Below are positions 34,193 through 46,616 of a DNA stretch of 64,000 nt, piece by piece. How positions within the stretch are numbered: the first letter of the stretch is position 1; every line of letters begins with the position of its first letter. The DNA lies in assembly GCA_021399445.1 (NCBI GenBank), contig JAJTUQ010000004.1, positions 3,844,001 through 3,908,000 of the forward strand. The letters run 5' to 3'. This DNA comes from Xylogone sp. PMI_703 (lineage: Eukaryota; Ascomycota; Leotiomycetes). The notes beneath the pieces were generated by a model that saw only the letters and a program-made list of their open reading frames with translations, searched no databases and was not told where the DNA came from. Both the position numbers and the translations under genes were made by a program.

Positions 34193-34527
34193 GGCTGAAT
34201 AGAGACTGAGCAATTGTTAGCTGGGAGCACAGTTTAAAATGTAGAAAGCCTTGTTTACTACGCTGAAGACGCAATTGACGTTGGTAATAGTGTGAGAAGT
34301 CAAATTCCCCTCTTATCAATGTCAACCGATCTTTACCCCGGAGTAGATCGGAGGCTCCAGTTTAATATCACGTGATGATGCTAGCTTCAGTCGCGTTCGA
34401 CGCGTCCCTCGCATCGCGTAACTTTATTGGATCATTCAATTGTTGACAGAGGAGAGTGGCATAACTGAATATCTCAATTTGTTCCATATTACAATGGTTG
34501 AACTGTGTATCCCTGAAATTTGAAAGC
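34193..34527. promoter_or_regulatory. Shared divergent promoter ODC / DNA2
   Basis: These 335 bp lie between two divergent starts and contain ACGCGT at 34400-34405 and a TCGCGT just before it. Confidence 0.65.
34400..34405. promoter_or_regulatory. ACGCGT (MCB/MBF-type) element
   Basis: This hexamer lies 123-128 bp upstream of the DNA2 start. It is the third such hexamer found in a divergent promoter of a replication or mitosis gene in this window. Function is inferred. Confidence 0.5.
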
Positions 34528-37500
34528 ATGCCCTTACAACGATCTTTTTCTGATCAAAATCATTCTGCGAGGGTAAGTTTGGCGCGAGCTAGATGAGAGC
34601 GCAGTCTAATATCATATAGCAACGATTAAAATGGCATCGAAATCGGAGTTTCCACGGGCAGTCGATAGAGACAAACACAAACCCAAAGGTAGCATGTCGG
34701 GAGCCACTTGTTCCAGTCTCCTCAGCCACAAAAAATAAACTCAATGCTTTCCAATTTGCTGAATCCATATCAAATATTGAAGTCGATAAGAACAACATTG
34801 ACGGGAAGGAGAATATAATCCCCAAGGAACTTCAACACAAAGAATGCAAATCAGAGAAGCAAGAACCAGCTGCAGATCATCCCAATGGTCCGGGCAAAAA
34901 GGATGTTCCCTCAACACCATCTGGAAAGCTGGCTCTCCCGGATCTCATCGAAATGGGCGATGTTAGGCGAGCAGTCCAGAACGTTTCTCCCGACGAGCGG
35001 GTCTTATGGAATGATGGAAAGGATGGACTGCTCCCATCCGTTGCATCAACTCGAAGAACTAGGAAGCGAGCAAGAAGTTCCTCACCTATATCCTCGTCAC
35101 CTATCCAGACTTCGAACCAGTTCATATCTAGAGTAGATCTGCTTAATCAACAAGCTGATCCTGGCTCTGAGTTATGGGGTCGGTACTCACTCAATGGTTC
35201 AAAAGCATCCACTCCATCAACTTTGGCCCACATAATGCACACGTCATCCCCACAGCCTTCTAAGGAAAGCGTCGCTGCACGCCCAACCAATGGCTTCAGA
35301 CGGGCGATTAGTTGTGGTAACCAGTTTCCTAAACGCAGAAAGCGGTCAGAATTTGAGTATGGATTGGGAGACGATGTATTTTTAGGACCATCTCGTCCGT
35401 CAAAACTGTCTGTTCTGATTGAAAGAGTGCAAGAAGGCTTTAGCCAGAGCAAGAATTCAAGTACTTCAAGTGAGCAGCTGAGCTCCTCATCGATTTCTAA
35501 GGAAGGCCCTACCCTCGATAATACCGATGGAATATTACCGATGCCTCTTCAAAACAGCTCACTAACTAAACCATTCGCCGAGAGATATAAGATAGAAGAA
35601 GTAGATGCGTTAGATATTAAAAATAATACTTCAATGGCTACTATCTCTCCTAAACCAGTCAGTTTAGATGACGATGAATTTGACGATGACGAACTTGATG
35701 CGAACCTATTAGATTCGTTTGTTATGGAACCAGAGGACGCCATTTGTCAAGAGGCATCACAAACCACTATATTGGGCAGCAGAAGAACAGATCCATCTGT
35801 GTCGGAAGTGCCAACCAAACATGCTATGAAGACAGGCGATATTAAACAAGCATCCCCTCAAATCTCGATAGAGGCTGATGAGTTTGACGATCTGGATGAT
35901 GACATGCTATCGGTGGATCTGGAGAGTATCGTAGCTAGATTTGACAGACAGGACAACGTCAAGCAGGCTAAAGCAGTGAATGAGTCTAAGGGTGCTGTTG
36001 ATCTTCATATCGGGACTACTGAGACAGTTGAAGCTAATGGATCGGATGATGAATATGGAGACGAGTTTGACGATATCTATCTTGAAGCTGCTGAGATAGC
36101 AGATACTCAGCCACTACGGAATTCATCTGGTGGGTTGCTCCCTGTATGTACTGAATTTCGTAACAAAGTTGTTATCAATGTCTTTCCCCACTAAGTATGG
36201 ACTAGGCTGTGGGAAAAGCACGAACAATTCAACGGTATTTGGTGACAAACATTCTCGATTCGGAATATGAGGATACAAATGGCCGAGTGCATCCAGAAAA
36301 AGTAAGGAGTCATTTAACTAAAGTATTAACATAAGCTGACTTCAGCTGGAACAGATATTATTGCTACAAGTCAAAGAAACTGCGCCACTTATGACAATTT
36401 ACCTTCGTGGAATCTGGACTGATTCACCCGTGACAATCAAAGCATATGTCCACGTAATCGGCAACTTTGATTCTCAAGGAAAGTGCATCATTGACGACAA
36501 TCATAATTTACTGATCTTACATCCCGACCACCTCATTTCCTCAACAGAGCTGGCAGACTCCTTTGGGTGCACTCGCCGGGCTGTTCTCCAGAATAGAGTC
36601 AAAGCAACCAGTGAATCCAGCCCGCCACTTGTTTATGGAACTATTTTGCATGAAATCTTTCAGGCTGCAATGCTAGCGAACAGATGGGATACAGCATGGT
36701 TGACCGTAACGATCGAAGAGATAGCTATTCGACACATCGAGGATTTATACACAATCAAGATTCAGATTCCTCAAGCTGTCGAATATTTAAGAAGCAAGAT
36801 GGGTGAACTTCAGGCATGGGCGGAGCTTTTTGTGTCATCTCAACCAAAGGTAAGCTGCAAGTTAGAACATAATTAACACTTTGCTAACAAATGGTAGGAA
36901 GGAGCCATCGTTAAAGCGGGCAATGGTGAAAGAGCCACAATGTGTGTCAGTAAACTCTTAGATGTTGAAGAACATGTTTGGTCACCAATGTATGGACTCA
37001 AGGGAAACATTGATGCTACTGTCCAAGTCACTATGAGAGACGGAAAAACAGACAGGACCCTGACTGTACCATTTGAAGTCAAGACAGGCAAAAACCCCAC
37101 TGCGGCTCACAGGGCACAAACGGCTCTCTACAATTTACTCTTATCTGACAGGTATGATATTGAAATTGCATATGGCATTCTCTATTATATGGAGACTTCT
37201 GAAACGATTCGAATCCCAACAATTCGCCATGAACTCCGTCATATGATCATGCAACGCAATGAACTCGCATGCTTTGTCAGAGAACGCCATGCTCAACTTC
37301 CGCCGATGTTGAAAAAAGAGAACTTGTGTGGTCGTTGTTATGCAAAAGTCCCCTGTTTCATATATCACAAATTAGCAGATGATGGGACAGGTGAGACAAG
37401 TGGAATGAAGGGCAAATTTGATGAAATAGTCAAGCATCTTACTCCAAAGCATAAAGAATTCTTCTTGAAGTGGGATGATCTGCTTACTAAGGAGGAGAGA

Positions 37501-39663
37501 GAGTCTTTGAAATTCCGCAGAGAGCTTTGGACTATGGTCAGCACGGAGCGTGAGAAGCGTGGTCGATGCTTTTCAAATGTAATCGTCGAGCCTGGTTCTG
37601 CATATGAAGACAAAAGCAACCCGAAGATCAACAGGTATCGGTATACGTTGGTCAAGAAAGATCCGACAGGGACGGTATCTTTTCTAGACTCGCAAATTAT
37701 CGTCGGAGAACCCATTGTAATATCCGATGAGAATGGCCATTTTGCACTAGCAAAGGGATATGTTACCCAAGTACGGAAGACGCGCATAACCGTTGCTGTT
37801 GACCGTCGACTTCACAATGCTCGTATTCGAGGACCTGGATTTGATGAAGTGAATAATCAAGTATTCGCGAGCATTATGGAAGTAGCGTCAGAAGGATCCA
37901 CCACTGAGCAGTCTCAAGATAAGATCGTTGAGGAGCCTGTGCTCTATAGGCTCGATAAGGACGAATTCAGCAATGGGATGGCTACTGCTCGTAATAATCT
38001 TATCCAGATTATGACCAATGATTCTTTCGGTTCTCGAGAAATTCGAAATCTCGTAGTAGATCTAGTGGAGCCCCGTTTCAAGGTGAACTCCACAGCATAT
38101 ACTCTAGACTCCAATGCCAATCTCAACGTTGATCAGAGAAGGGCACTTGACAAGGTTATGAGCGCTGAAGATTATGCATTAGTCCTCGGAATGCCGGGCA
38201 CTGGAAAGACAACCACCATTGCACACATCATTAGAGCCCTAGTTTCGCAAAAGAAGAGTGTATTACTTACCTCTTATACTCATACTGCTGTTGATAATAT
38301 TCTTCTCAAATTACGAGACGATCGCATTCCCATATTGCGTCTTGGCACGGTAGCTAAGGTTAGTCCGGACGTCCAGGAATTCGCAATACTTGCTGGGGCT
38401 CCCAAATCCTCTTTCGAAGAAATTGAGACAGCATGGCATGAGACCCCAATAGTCGCGACCACCTGTCTTGGGATCAACCACCCTATTTTCAATGAACGAA
38501 CGTTTGATTACTGTATTGTCGATGAAGCTTCTCAGATTACTCTACCGGTGTGCCTTGGTCCAATTCGACTTGCAAGAACATTCATTCTAGTTGGTGATCA
38601 CTATCAGCTTCCGCCCCTGGTCGCTAATGAGGAAGCTAAAAAGGGAGGGCTAGATGTCAGTCTCTTTAAGCTCCTCTCCGATTCCCACCCAACTTCGGTG
38701 GTATATCTTGAGCATCAGTACCGCATGTGCAAGGAAGTTATGACGCTTAGTAATAATCTTATTTACAATGGAAGATTGAAGTGTGGCAGCCAAGAAGTTG
38801 CAGAATCCCACATAGAGATCCCGAATATGGATGCATTGAAACACCACCACTTTACGCCATCGACATTACCATGGAGCACGAAGTCACCCTGTACAGGGGC
38901 GATGCGAAGCAAATGTTGGATTCGGGACCTCCTTGGTCCAGAAATAAAGGTAGCCTTTGTGAATACTGATGGTCTCCTTCCTGCGTCTCGGGAAGAAGAA
39001 GCGAAAGGTAATCGAATAGTTAATCATACAGAGGCGACCATTTGCACACAACTTGTTGAAAGTCTTCTAACTGTTGGTGTGCCTGGGAACACAATTGGTG
39101 TGATGACTCATTATCGATCGCAGCTTGCACTCTTAAAGCATGGACTTCGAAATCATCCTGATGTTGAGATGCACACTGCAGATCGTTTCCAGGGTCGTGA
39201 TAAGGAAGTAGTAATACTAAGCCTTGTTCGAAGTAATGAATCCAAATCCATTGGGGAACTCCTCAAAGACTGGAGGAGGATAAATGTTGCATTCACTAGA
39301 GCTAAGACAAAGCTATTGGTTATTGGAAGTAAAGAGACACTTCTTGGAAATGGCCAAAGCGAAGAAATGGTAGCAAAGTTTGTCCGTCTTATGGAGGAGA
39401 AGGGATGGGTATATTCTTTACCCGCAAATGCAATTGAGTCTCACATATTTGATGAGTTGGCTACACAAGTTACAGCCAGCATGTCGAGTCGACCAGCTAC
39501 TGCCCAATCGAATCCTTTTACAGAGAAGAGCAAGAGGGGAGGCTCCCCAGAAAATTATCATCAGGCTGGAAAACACCATCCGAAGAGGATTAGAGCCGGA
39601 GAACGGGCATTGTTATCGGGAAGACCAGTACTTCGAGATATTGTTAATGATATGATGTATTAG
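34528..39663 (+). CDS. DNA2: DNA2 nuclease-helicase
   Basis: Five exons (34528..34572, 34620..36143, 36206..36301, 36346..36849, 36898..39663) give 1644 aa. DNA2 cuts long 5' flaps during Okazaki-fragment maturation and resects double-strand breaks with Sgs1/BLM. The N-terminal 500 residues are poorly conserved and acidic. The RecB-like nuclease with its Fe-S cluster follows: Cys in SFGCTRRAVL (about residue 629), YGTILHEIFQ, NIDATVQV, the catalytic VPFEVKTGK (about 781), and three Cys in NLCGRCYAKVPCF (about 868). The SF1 helicase has Walker A GMPGTGKTTT (about 1154), DEAS (about 1265), GDHYQLPPL, ADRFQGRDKEVVILSLVRSN and RRINVAFTRAKTKL. The ATG in MPLQRSFSDQNHSAR is chosen because the first splice joins it in frame. 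All active-site residues I can identify are intact. Confidence 0.96.
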
Positions 39664-39921
39664 ACACGCTACTATGGGAGTTTAGGAGGTACAATTCTAG
39701 GTTTTTGAGCTCACACTATCGGGGATCATAGGATACATCGGCTAAACTATGTTCAGGTTGGATAGATTACTAAACTTATTGGTCATAATGTATATAAGGT
39801 TTAACCCCTAACAATGAAATCTATGTCTTCCCATGCTAAATATCCTTGGTCAATCACTCAATGGATAGATTGGATCGAATCTAGACGAATTAGCATACTC
39901 TATCGGAATTTAGAGGGTGAC

Positions 39922-42900
39922 TTACCCTTGCTCTCCAACGATGTCCTTTACGTACTTCTCGAGTTGTTCCAGTTGTTGTACACACCCTGTCAAACTTTGA
40001 CTGTAAGAGTAACTATATATCTGCGACCATTTGCGCATTTCTTTGTCGTTAGTGTCGGAGGCGGTAATGGTTCCGGCATTTCCTTGTTGTAAAGCTATGT
40101 TGGTATCTATTTCTGCCATCTTTTGAAGAAGCCGTTTCCGGGCTGCAGCAGCATTTGGGAGATACCTCTTTTCTAAGTTAGTGTCGACGATCATCTTCTC
40201 TACGATCACTTGCTACGTACCGGTACCCTGCGATTGACTCTCAGTGCGCCGGCCAATACATATAAGTTCATTAGAATTGCTGCAACTGCGTCTCGGCGAT
40301 AGGAAAGTAAACTTGACGATGCTTGTTCATTGTCGGCCATATAATGAGGATGGAAAAACAGCGAAGATTGGCGGACAGCAACGAGATACTCAAAAAACCT
40401 TTCACAGCCTTCTATAAGAGCGGAATATGGGAGCGGGTTAAATGGTCCACGAAGACGTATCTCGTGAAGGGTCAAGGCCTTTAAAAATATTATAAGCTTT
40501 ATCAATTACATGTATTGGGAATATGGCCATACCATGAGTTCACGTATTCGTACGAAACCTTCCCGAAGGCGACCCTCCGTAATTTCTAGATATGATAAAT
40601 TAGCGTCTGAAGACCACATGCTTTCAGGATTTTAATTCACCGGATTGTTTTATGTCTTCCGGACCTGGTTGCTCTCCTGCTTCATAGTAGACGTATTTTG
40701 CGACAACTCCTGCAGCGCGCAATAGGTCAGATACAGATACAGAAGCATAGTATAGGGAAGTGAAGTACTTACCGCTATAGATAACACTCGAATATACCAG
40801 CATAGCAGAGAGCGCTTTTCGTAGCTCGTGCCTGGCCACGAACGGCCAAAGTATTGAGTTCATCACTATAGCAGACACTACGCCAATAACAATAGCAACT
40901 CCACGAGTCCACGCAATCTGCGTAACGGACGGCAGCCCACCGGCATCATATGCGGCGGTAGAGATCACAATGTATGATAGACAACCGACAAGTCCTGATC
41001 TAGGATGGGTGCTTTGAGTAAATCGATACATCATCGGTATCATGTAGATGGCTGCGAACACAGCTATTACATAGGGGCTACCATTTCCAGCGCGGTAAGC
41101 AAGTCCTCCCCACAAGGCTCCCAATACTCCACACAGGGCTCTAGTTACCAAATCTTGGATATTGCCACCGACTCTAAATATCGTGGTCAGCAAAACTGAT
41201 ATGAGAACCTAGGTATGCATGCCCACCTTGGATGCATCATTAGCCACACAAAGATAACAGCCCACCAACTATCATTCTGATTCCACCATTTCCTGCTCTG
41301 ATTCAGCCAAGCAGGAACAGACAGTAGAGTCGTAGCAAAAGCAACTTTGAGAGCAAATCTAGTCTCGAATCCTTGCAAACGATGAAGGACTAGCCAGATC
41401 CTATAGCGAAGCTTCCTTGTTGGAGGTGCGTTCGGATGCGTATTCATATTCTTTTCTTCTTCGTAGGCACCTATTGTTTCGACCGTCTCTAAGCCTGTTC
41501 CGTTGGAGTTCGAGTCGGAATCTTTGTGCTCTACACTAGGCCTGGGACGTAGGGGTCTATACACACTTGCTACATCTTTCATGATTTCAGCAAGTCGCTG
41601 CTGGCTTCTGAAATAGAAACCCGCTGTCAACCCCCCTCTATCATGCCGAACTTGTGCATTTGTACGTAGAAGAGCCTTCTGAATCGGATATGATGGCAAG
41701 TACAGTCGCCACCCTGAACGTCTCTGCTGCATCTCCATGACTTTTACAATAAGAGCTTCCACTGTAGTGGCTGCTTGCCTTATTGGACGGACAAAAAGGA
41801 ATAACTCCACTACTTCTGCGTGGTCAGAATAGGAAGATGGAAGAGCAGGGTCATCAAGCAGCTCTCCTTCCTCCTTATCATAGCGAACCATTGCCCTTCG
41901 GAGTTTTACCAGTGACCCGAGAATATCGTCTGAAACTGTTGATGGAGGTCCTAAATACTTCCTATAACCGGACATATTCATCAATACTGCATCACATCTG
42001 GACAATGACGATCTTATATCTGATAGCAGCTCTAAAGTAGGTTTAGCCAACTTATTTGACACTAATTTTACTGCCCTTTCTTCGGTATCCGTCCTGGAAA
42101 GTGGAGTTTGTAGAGTCGGATTATCGACATCTATGACAACTTCGTCTTCTGGATGGGCTCTACCCAAATTAAGTCCTGAGACAGCTGGTGAGGAGTCGCC
42201 AGAACTACCATCAGGGGCCCCGTTCGTTTCAAGACTATCAAATAATTCTGTCTCCATCTTCAGCGATAGGAGTGATCTGACCACTCCTTGCATCAGGTTT
42301 CGCAGTGCTAGAACATCTTTTGGATGAAAACGAGTTATAGAAATATCAAGGACAAGGTCTCGATATGCTTGCGAGATGTCGACAAAGGTTTGGGCTAATC
42401 GTCTATGCATGGCGGACGGGTTTGACTGAGGAAGAATAAGGCTATCTTGCATAACCGCGAAGGAACGATGTAATGCGACAGCTAGAGGGCGTGCTCCGGC
42501 ATCGGGAAATATAGTACAGCATATTGAAAGACAAATTGCCTGTCCAAATAACCAAGATATTCCATAGCTGTACAATTTTGACCACACAATTGTCCGCGAG
42601 GTGTCCGCCAGGACAGTGAAGAGAAGAGACATACCTGCAGAAATAACAAGCTGATACACTCTGATATAATATGATCTAAGAGCTGCAATACCGCCCATAG
42701 CCAGGAGTTGAAAGGTTGCTAGGATTCCCCCATAACCACGCTCAGCCACCGCTGTACTGTCTGATACCCATAGAGCAAGTGAGCCCCAACCCAATCCGAG
42801 CGCAGTGCCGACTATGGTAAGAATCACTCCATCAATCTGGGAACCAACTGTCCTTCCAGGGTGGTTTATGACAGCAGATATGATCATAATATAACTGTAG

Positions 42901-43598
42901 CGGCCCAACCAGTTGTTAACAGCTGGCACAAGACATAGAATATATGCGATAAAGAAAGCTAGAAATGACTTTGTGAGCTTTATTCCAGCTCGCGTTGTCG
43001 TGACCTTGAAAAAGACATCCTTCGCTTCCTCAATTTGATCGGGCAGAAAGTATTTAATAGAAAGAGGATGTGATTTGCGAAGATATCGTGGAAGTGTATC
43101 TTCAGCTTCCCTCATAAGAGCTTCGTGACTAACTTTTGGCGGCTTTAAAAATGAAGCGTCAAAGAATCCGTCTCGATATTCATCCATGCCATAAGTCTCC
43201 AGATCTACGTATAGGTCTTGCAACAAAAAGTCCAGTTGGCTTTGGCTCATGCTATAGCGGGGTGAAATTGGCGTAGATGCGCCAGAATTAACAGCCCCGC
43301 TTCTTGAAATTGACCGACGCGGACTGTGAATATAAGAGCCCATATAAATACTGGAAGCCATAGATATGGGACGTCGATTAGGCCTCTGCGGCTCTTCGAC
43401 ACGGATATGTCTTGACCCATGTCTTACAGCATTTGATAGCCGTCGCCGGCTGTGGGCCAAGAATTCATCACGGATTGCTTTCGAACTACGCCGTTTCGGC
43501 CCTTCCGGATGAAAAGGGGTCGAAGGTACATTGGAATGGGAAGGTTGATTGTCTTCATTATCCTGTGAAGACGCCATTGCTACAACCTCGAGACTCAT
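39922..43598 (-). CDS. BRE4-type multispan transporter (ArAE/FUSC superfamily)
   Basis: Six exons on the minus strand (43598..41227, 41173..40773, 40709..40641, 40585..40533, 40478..40221, 40167..39922) give 1132 aa, close to yeast Bre4 (1125). The N-terminal 110 residues are Ser/Arg-rich and cytosolic-looking. Then comes a six-span block (SFLAFFIAYILCLVPAVNNW, IMIISAVINH, VGTALGLGWGSLALWVSD, LVISAGMSLLFTVLADTSRT). A long soluble middle follows, then a second membrane block (FALKVAFATTLLSVPAWLNQ, WWAVIFVWLMMHPR, LCGVLGALWGGLAYRAGN, VAIVIGVVSAIVMNSILWPF). The C-terminus (PFNPLPYSALIEGCERFFEY, VRQSSLFFHPHY) is the DUF2421/ArAE_2 region. Yeast bre4 mutants are brefeldin-sensitive with fragmented vacuoles; the substrate is unknown. 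For the third intron, the 55-nt form with a GCTAAT branch site (joined as QSEITEGRLREGF) is preferred over a 34-nt alternative. A second Met seven residues in is another possible start. Confidence 0.9.
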
Positions 43599-43878
43599 GC
43601 ATTGTTGGAGCTCGGAATTGATTTTAATATTTGACTGTGGCTTCCCATTACGCTTTAGTTAATGCCACCAGGAACCTATTCTCGTCACCATGCAGGAGAT
43701 TGGGGCTCTCTTGCGGCTAAAGAATTTAAAGTTTCGTTAGCGGCCTTTCACCGATTTCATTGGGCCAGGAATTTTATTTAGCCGCCTCCGGATATCTAGA
43801 GATGAGAGCGTGGCAACCTCGCCATCACCTTTGTTATTTCTTTGTTAAATTTTGCAATAGAGCAGCTCCCATTTGAAG
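43599..43878. promoter_or_regulatory. Shared divergent promoter BRE4-type gene / SIR2-type gene
   Basis: These are 280 bp between divergent start codons. I recognise no specific binding site. Confidence 0.6.
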
Positions 43879-45420
43879 ATGGATCCAAATGGAAAGGAAT
43901 CTCCGCAGCTGCATGTCGGAGATGCTGGGCTAGAGGCTCACGACTCGGAATCAGATAATGAATCATCTGTCTCTGTTGACAAGCTAGCAGGTGATTTTGC
44001 ACGTGCTGAAAACCTTGAAGTTCCTGAAAGTTCCGAGGACGGCGTAGAAGACGAGGTAGATGATGATAATGACAGTCTGGAGATAGATTCTTTGTTTGAA
44101 GATACTATACAAGAGATGGGAGATGAACATCTCTTCAACGGTGGTAAGTACTTAGAGCCTCCTTACTTTCGAACGCACTAAGGGTAGCCTGTAGAGCCCG
44201 ACGCATGTACTCTTGAAGAGGCTGTGGCGTATCGGCAGCAGCTACGCACTTTTGGTCCCGAAGAATTCTGCAGAAGAACTGTGGAAGCTGGAACTATCAG
44301 TGCTAAAAAACTCCTGACCGCTTTTGGTCTTCGTCCACCCCCTTTTCTTGAAGGCTCTCCTGATGATGCTTATTATGGGCTGCTCAGTCTTGCTCTGAGC
44401 CGTGAGTTATCTAAGAGGATCAAGCTCCCACAATACAACAGTGTGGACGATGCTGTTGAGTTGTTGAAAAAGTCGAGAAACATCATTGTACTTACAGGTG
44501 CTGGAATCTCAACATCTCTTGGCATTCCAGATTTCCGATCTAAAGACACAGGACTCTATTCGAAGCTTGAATACCTTGGACTCAATGATCCGCAGGAGGT
44601 TTTTGATATTGATATATTTCGGCAAGATCCAAGCATCTTCTATTCAATTGCAAAAGATATCCTTCCCAGCACAGATCGTTACACACCGACTCACAAATTT
44701 ATCTATCTACTGCAACAGAAAGGCAAGCTATTGACAAACTATTCTCAAAACATCGATAATATAGAATCAATAGCTGGCATCCTCCCAGAAAAGCTGATTC
44801 AGTGTCATGGATCCTTCGCAACTGCATCCTGCGTCGAATGTCACTATCAAGTACCCGGAGAGACTATCTTCCCAGATGTCATCGCCGGAAACATTCCACA
44901 TTGTACTCGATGCACTCAAAACCTCCGCAATTTGCAAGCTCCAGCAGCTATGAAACGTAAGCGTTCCAATGGCTCAGACAAGAAACGCCGGCGTTTTGAC
45001 GAAAACGCAGACTCATCTTCGGATGACGATTATGACCTCCCAGCGGCCGGAGTGATGAAGCCGGATATCACTTTCTTCGGCGAAGCTCTTCCTGACCGGT
45101 TTTCAGAAAGACTTACTAAACATGACAGAGATCTCGTAGACTTGGTCATAGTCATCGGCACGTCACTAAAGGTTGCACCTGTCTCTGAGGTTGTCCCTTT
45201 CCTTCCAGCACACATACCGCAGATGTATATTTCAAGAACCCCGGTCTCACATGTCAACTTTGATATAGATATGCTTGGCGATTGCGACGTCGTTGTGGCT
45301 GAGTTATGTCGACGTCTTGGATGGGATCTCGACCACGAGATGGTCCCCAAAGATCAAGAAGTCGAGGTAACAGAGCAGCCAGGTTTTACAAGCAGGCACG
45401 TCTTTACGGTCAAGCAATGA
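43879..45420 (+). CDS. SIR2-family NAD-dependent protein deacetylase (class I, Sir2/Hst1-like)
   Basis: Exons 43879..44143 and 44195..45420 give 496 aa. Sirtuins remove acetyl groups from histones and other proteins using NAD, and class I members act in nuclear silencing. NAD-binding sequences are [18 protein letters not shown] and [11 protein letters not shown]. The catalytic His is in IQCHGSFA (about residue 292), with the two CxxC zinc pairs in [11 protein letters not shown] and [20 protein letters not shown] and FINRT-equivalent YISRTPVSH complete the Rossmann fold. The acidic N-terminus (residues about 20-85) precedes the Sir2/Hst1-type helical region with [21 protein letters not shown] basic [15 protein letters not shown] patch between the zinc module and the fold is a probable nuclear localisation signal. 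The start is the ATG at 43879, just downstream of a TTG in the same frame. Confidence 0.93.
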
Positions 45421-46010
45421 TTCTGATTTAATTTGATTCTACGGTTTGGAGATTTCCCCTTTGTTAGTTTACTTGGCGAAGACTTGTGACCATTTTCCTT
45501 TTCCCTCTTTGGCGTTCTACGGGCAAGGTAGACAAGAGTCCTTTGGCATTAGGTAGTTTAGAATGAGGCATTTTGTGAAATTTTCTTTGCTAAGCAGCGA
45601 CTCGTCGTGGAATTACACTTTCTCCGCTTTCAGCAGGAACCTACATTAGAGGAGTTCAAATTTTGCTTGGCATGCTTTCGTGTCTAGATTGTGCTACCTG
45701 CATTTGCGTTTTGCATTTTGCACTGGGTATTGGCATTGGGCGGTGTTGACGTAGTCGCCCAAAGTTCATGCACCTCGGTGACCTCGTCGTACACCTGGTT
45801 CCAATCAAGTACAACCTCCCACCACGAGCTGTAGCAACTTGAAGATCGTGCGCATCGGGTCACTTGAGAGGACAGCTGATGTTAGACTCACCTCCGCACA
45901 ACGCGCGGACATAATAAGCTGTACATGTATTTACTGGTACCGGTAGAGGTCGGGACAAAAATCTGCGTTGTCAGAAAAACAGGCCGATCAAGCGCGGGGA
46001 CAAAAGTGCT

Positions 46011-46017
46011 CAGCCTC
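46011..46017 (-). promoter_or_regulatory. Crz1/CDRE-like GAGGCTG site 1
   Basis: The plus strand reads CAGCCTC, whose complement GAGGCTG is the core described in yeast calcineurin-dependent response elements. It is about 2.65 kb upstream of the PMC1 start and is a weak single-site match. Confidence 0.3.
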
Positions 46018-46609
46018 CTTTGCCACTTATTATTCCGAAAAGTTATCAAGTCCAGTATTTTCTCGCAGCCAAACGATTCCAGACGTTCGGAGGTGGTGTT
46101 CGGCCCGCCGAGCTTTGAGTGGACTCGCTTATCTCTGCCGCCATGCCGAAGTTCTGATGCGCTAGCAAAGTGACGGCGAGGCGGGAAGCAAGTCTGGAAC
46201 TTTTTGGGTTGGTTTCATCGGATCTTCCATTCCACGACCACCACTTGGACTAGTGCTATCGGTGGCAGATAACACCTTGTACGGAGGTACATCTGACTAC
46301 CTTCCTACCTTCCTCTTCGCCAGAGTGGGAGTGACTCGTGGAAATTTGGTGGGACTTGCCACGTTCGCCTTTGAGGCTATGCCAATATTGAATCAAGAAA
46401 GTCCACGAAGTACGGCAGTTGTGACCACGGATATGGCAATTTCTCCAGATCGGCTCTGATACGAGTTGTTGAGGGTCACGCATAAGGTTGTCTGGGCAAT
46501 GTTTTGTGATTTTCTCAGTTGGGACACAAGATGGTGACGGGAGGCGAGGTTAAATGTCAGCCTTGTCAGGCTTTTCTCCTGGCAGAAGGACTGACGAATT
46601 CTTCTGGCT

Positions 46610-46616
46610 CAGCCTC
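46610..46616 (-). promoter_or_regulatory. Crz1/CDRE-like GAGGCTG site 2
   Basis: This is a second CAGCCTC occurrence in the PMC1 upstream region, about 2.05 kb before the start codon. Confidence 0.3.

Noticed and set aside
22646..34527. Idea that the replication genes form an operon-like unit
   Set aside because: Orientation alternates and each gene has its own promoter side; only shared divergent promoters are supported.
40586..40640. Early reading of the BRE4-type gene as ending at the stop after GELKS
   Set aside because: A conserved C-terminal domain continues in three further exons, and a normal 55-nt intron removes the stop.
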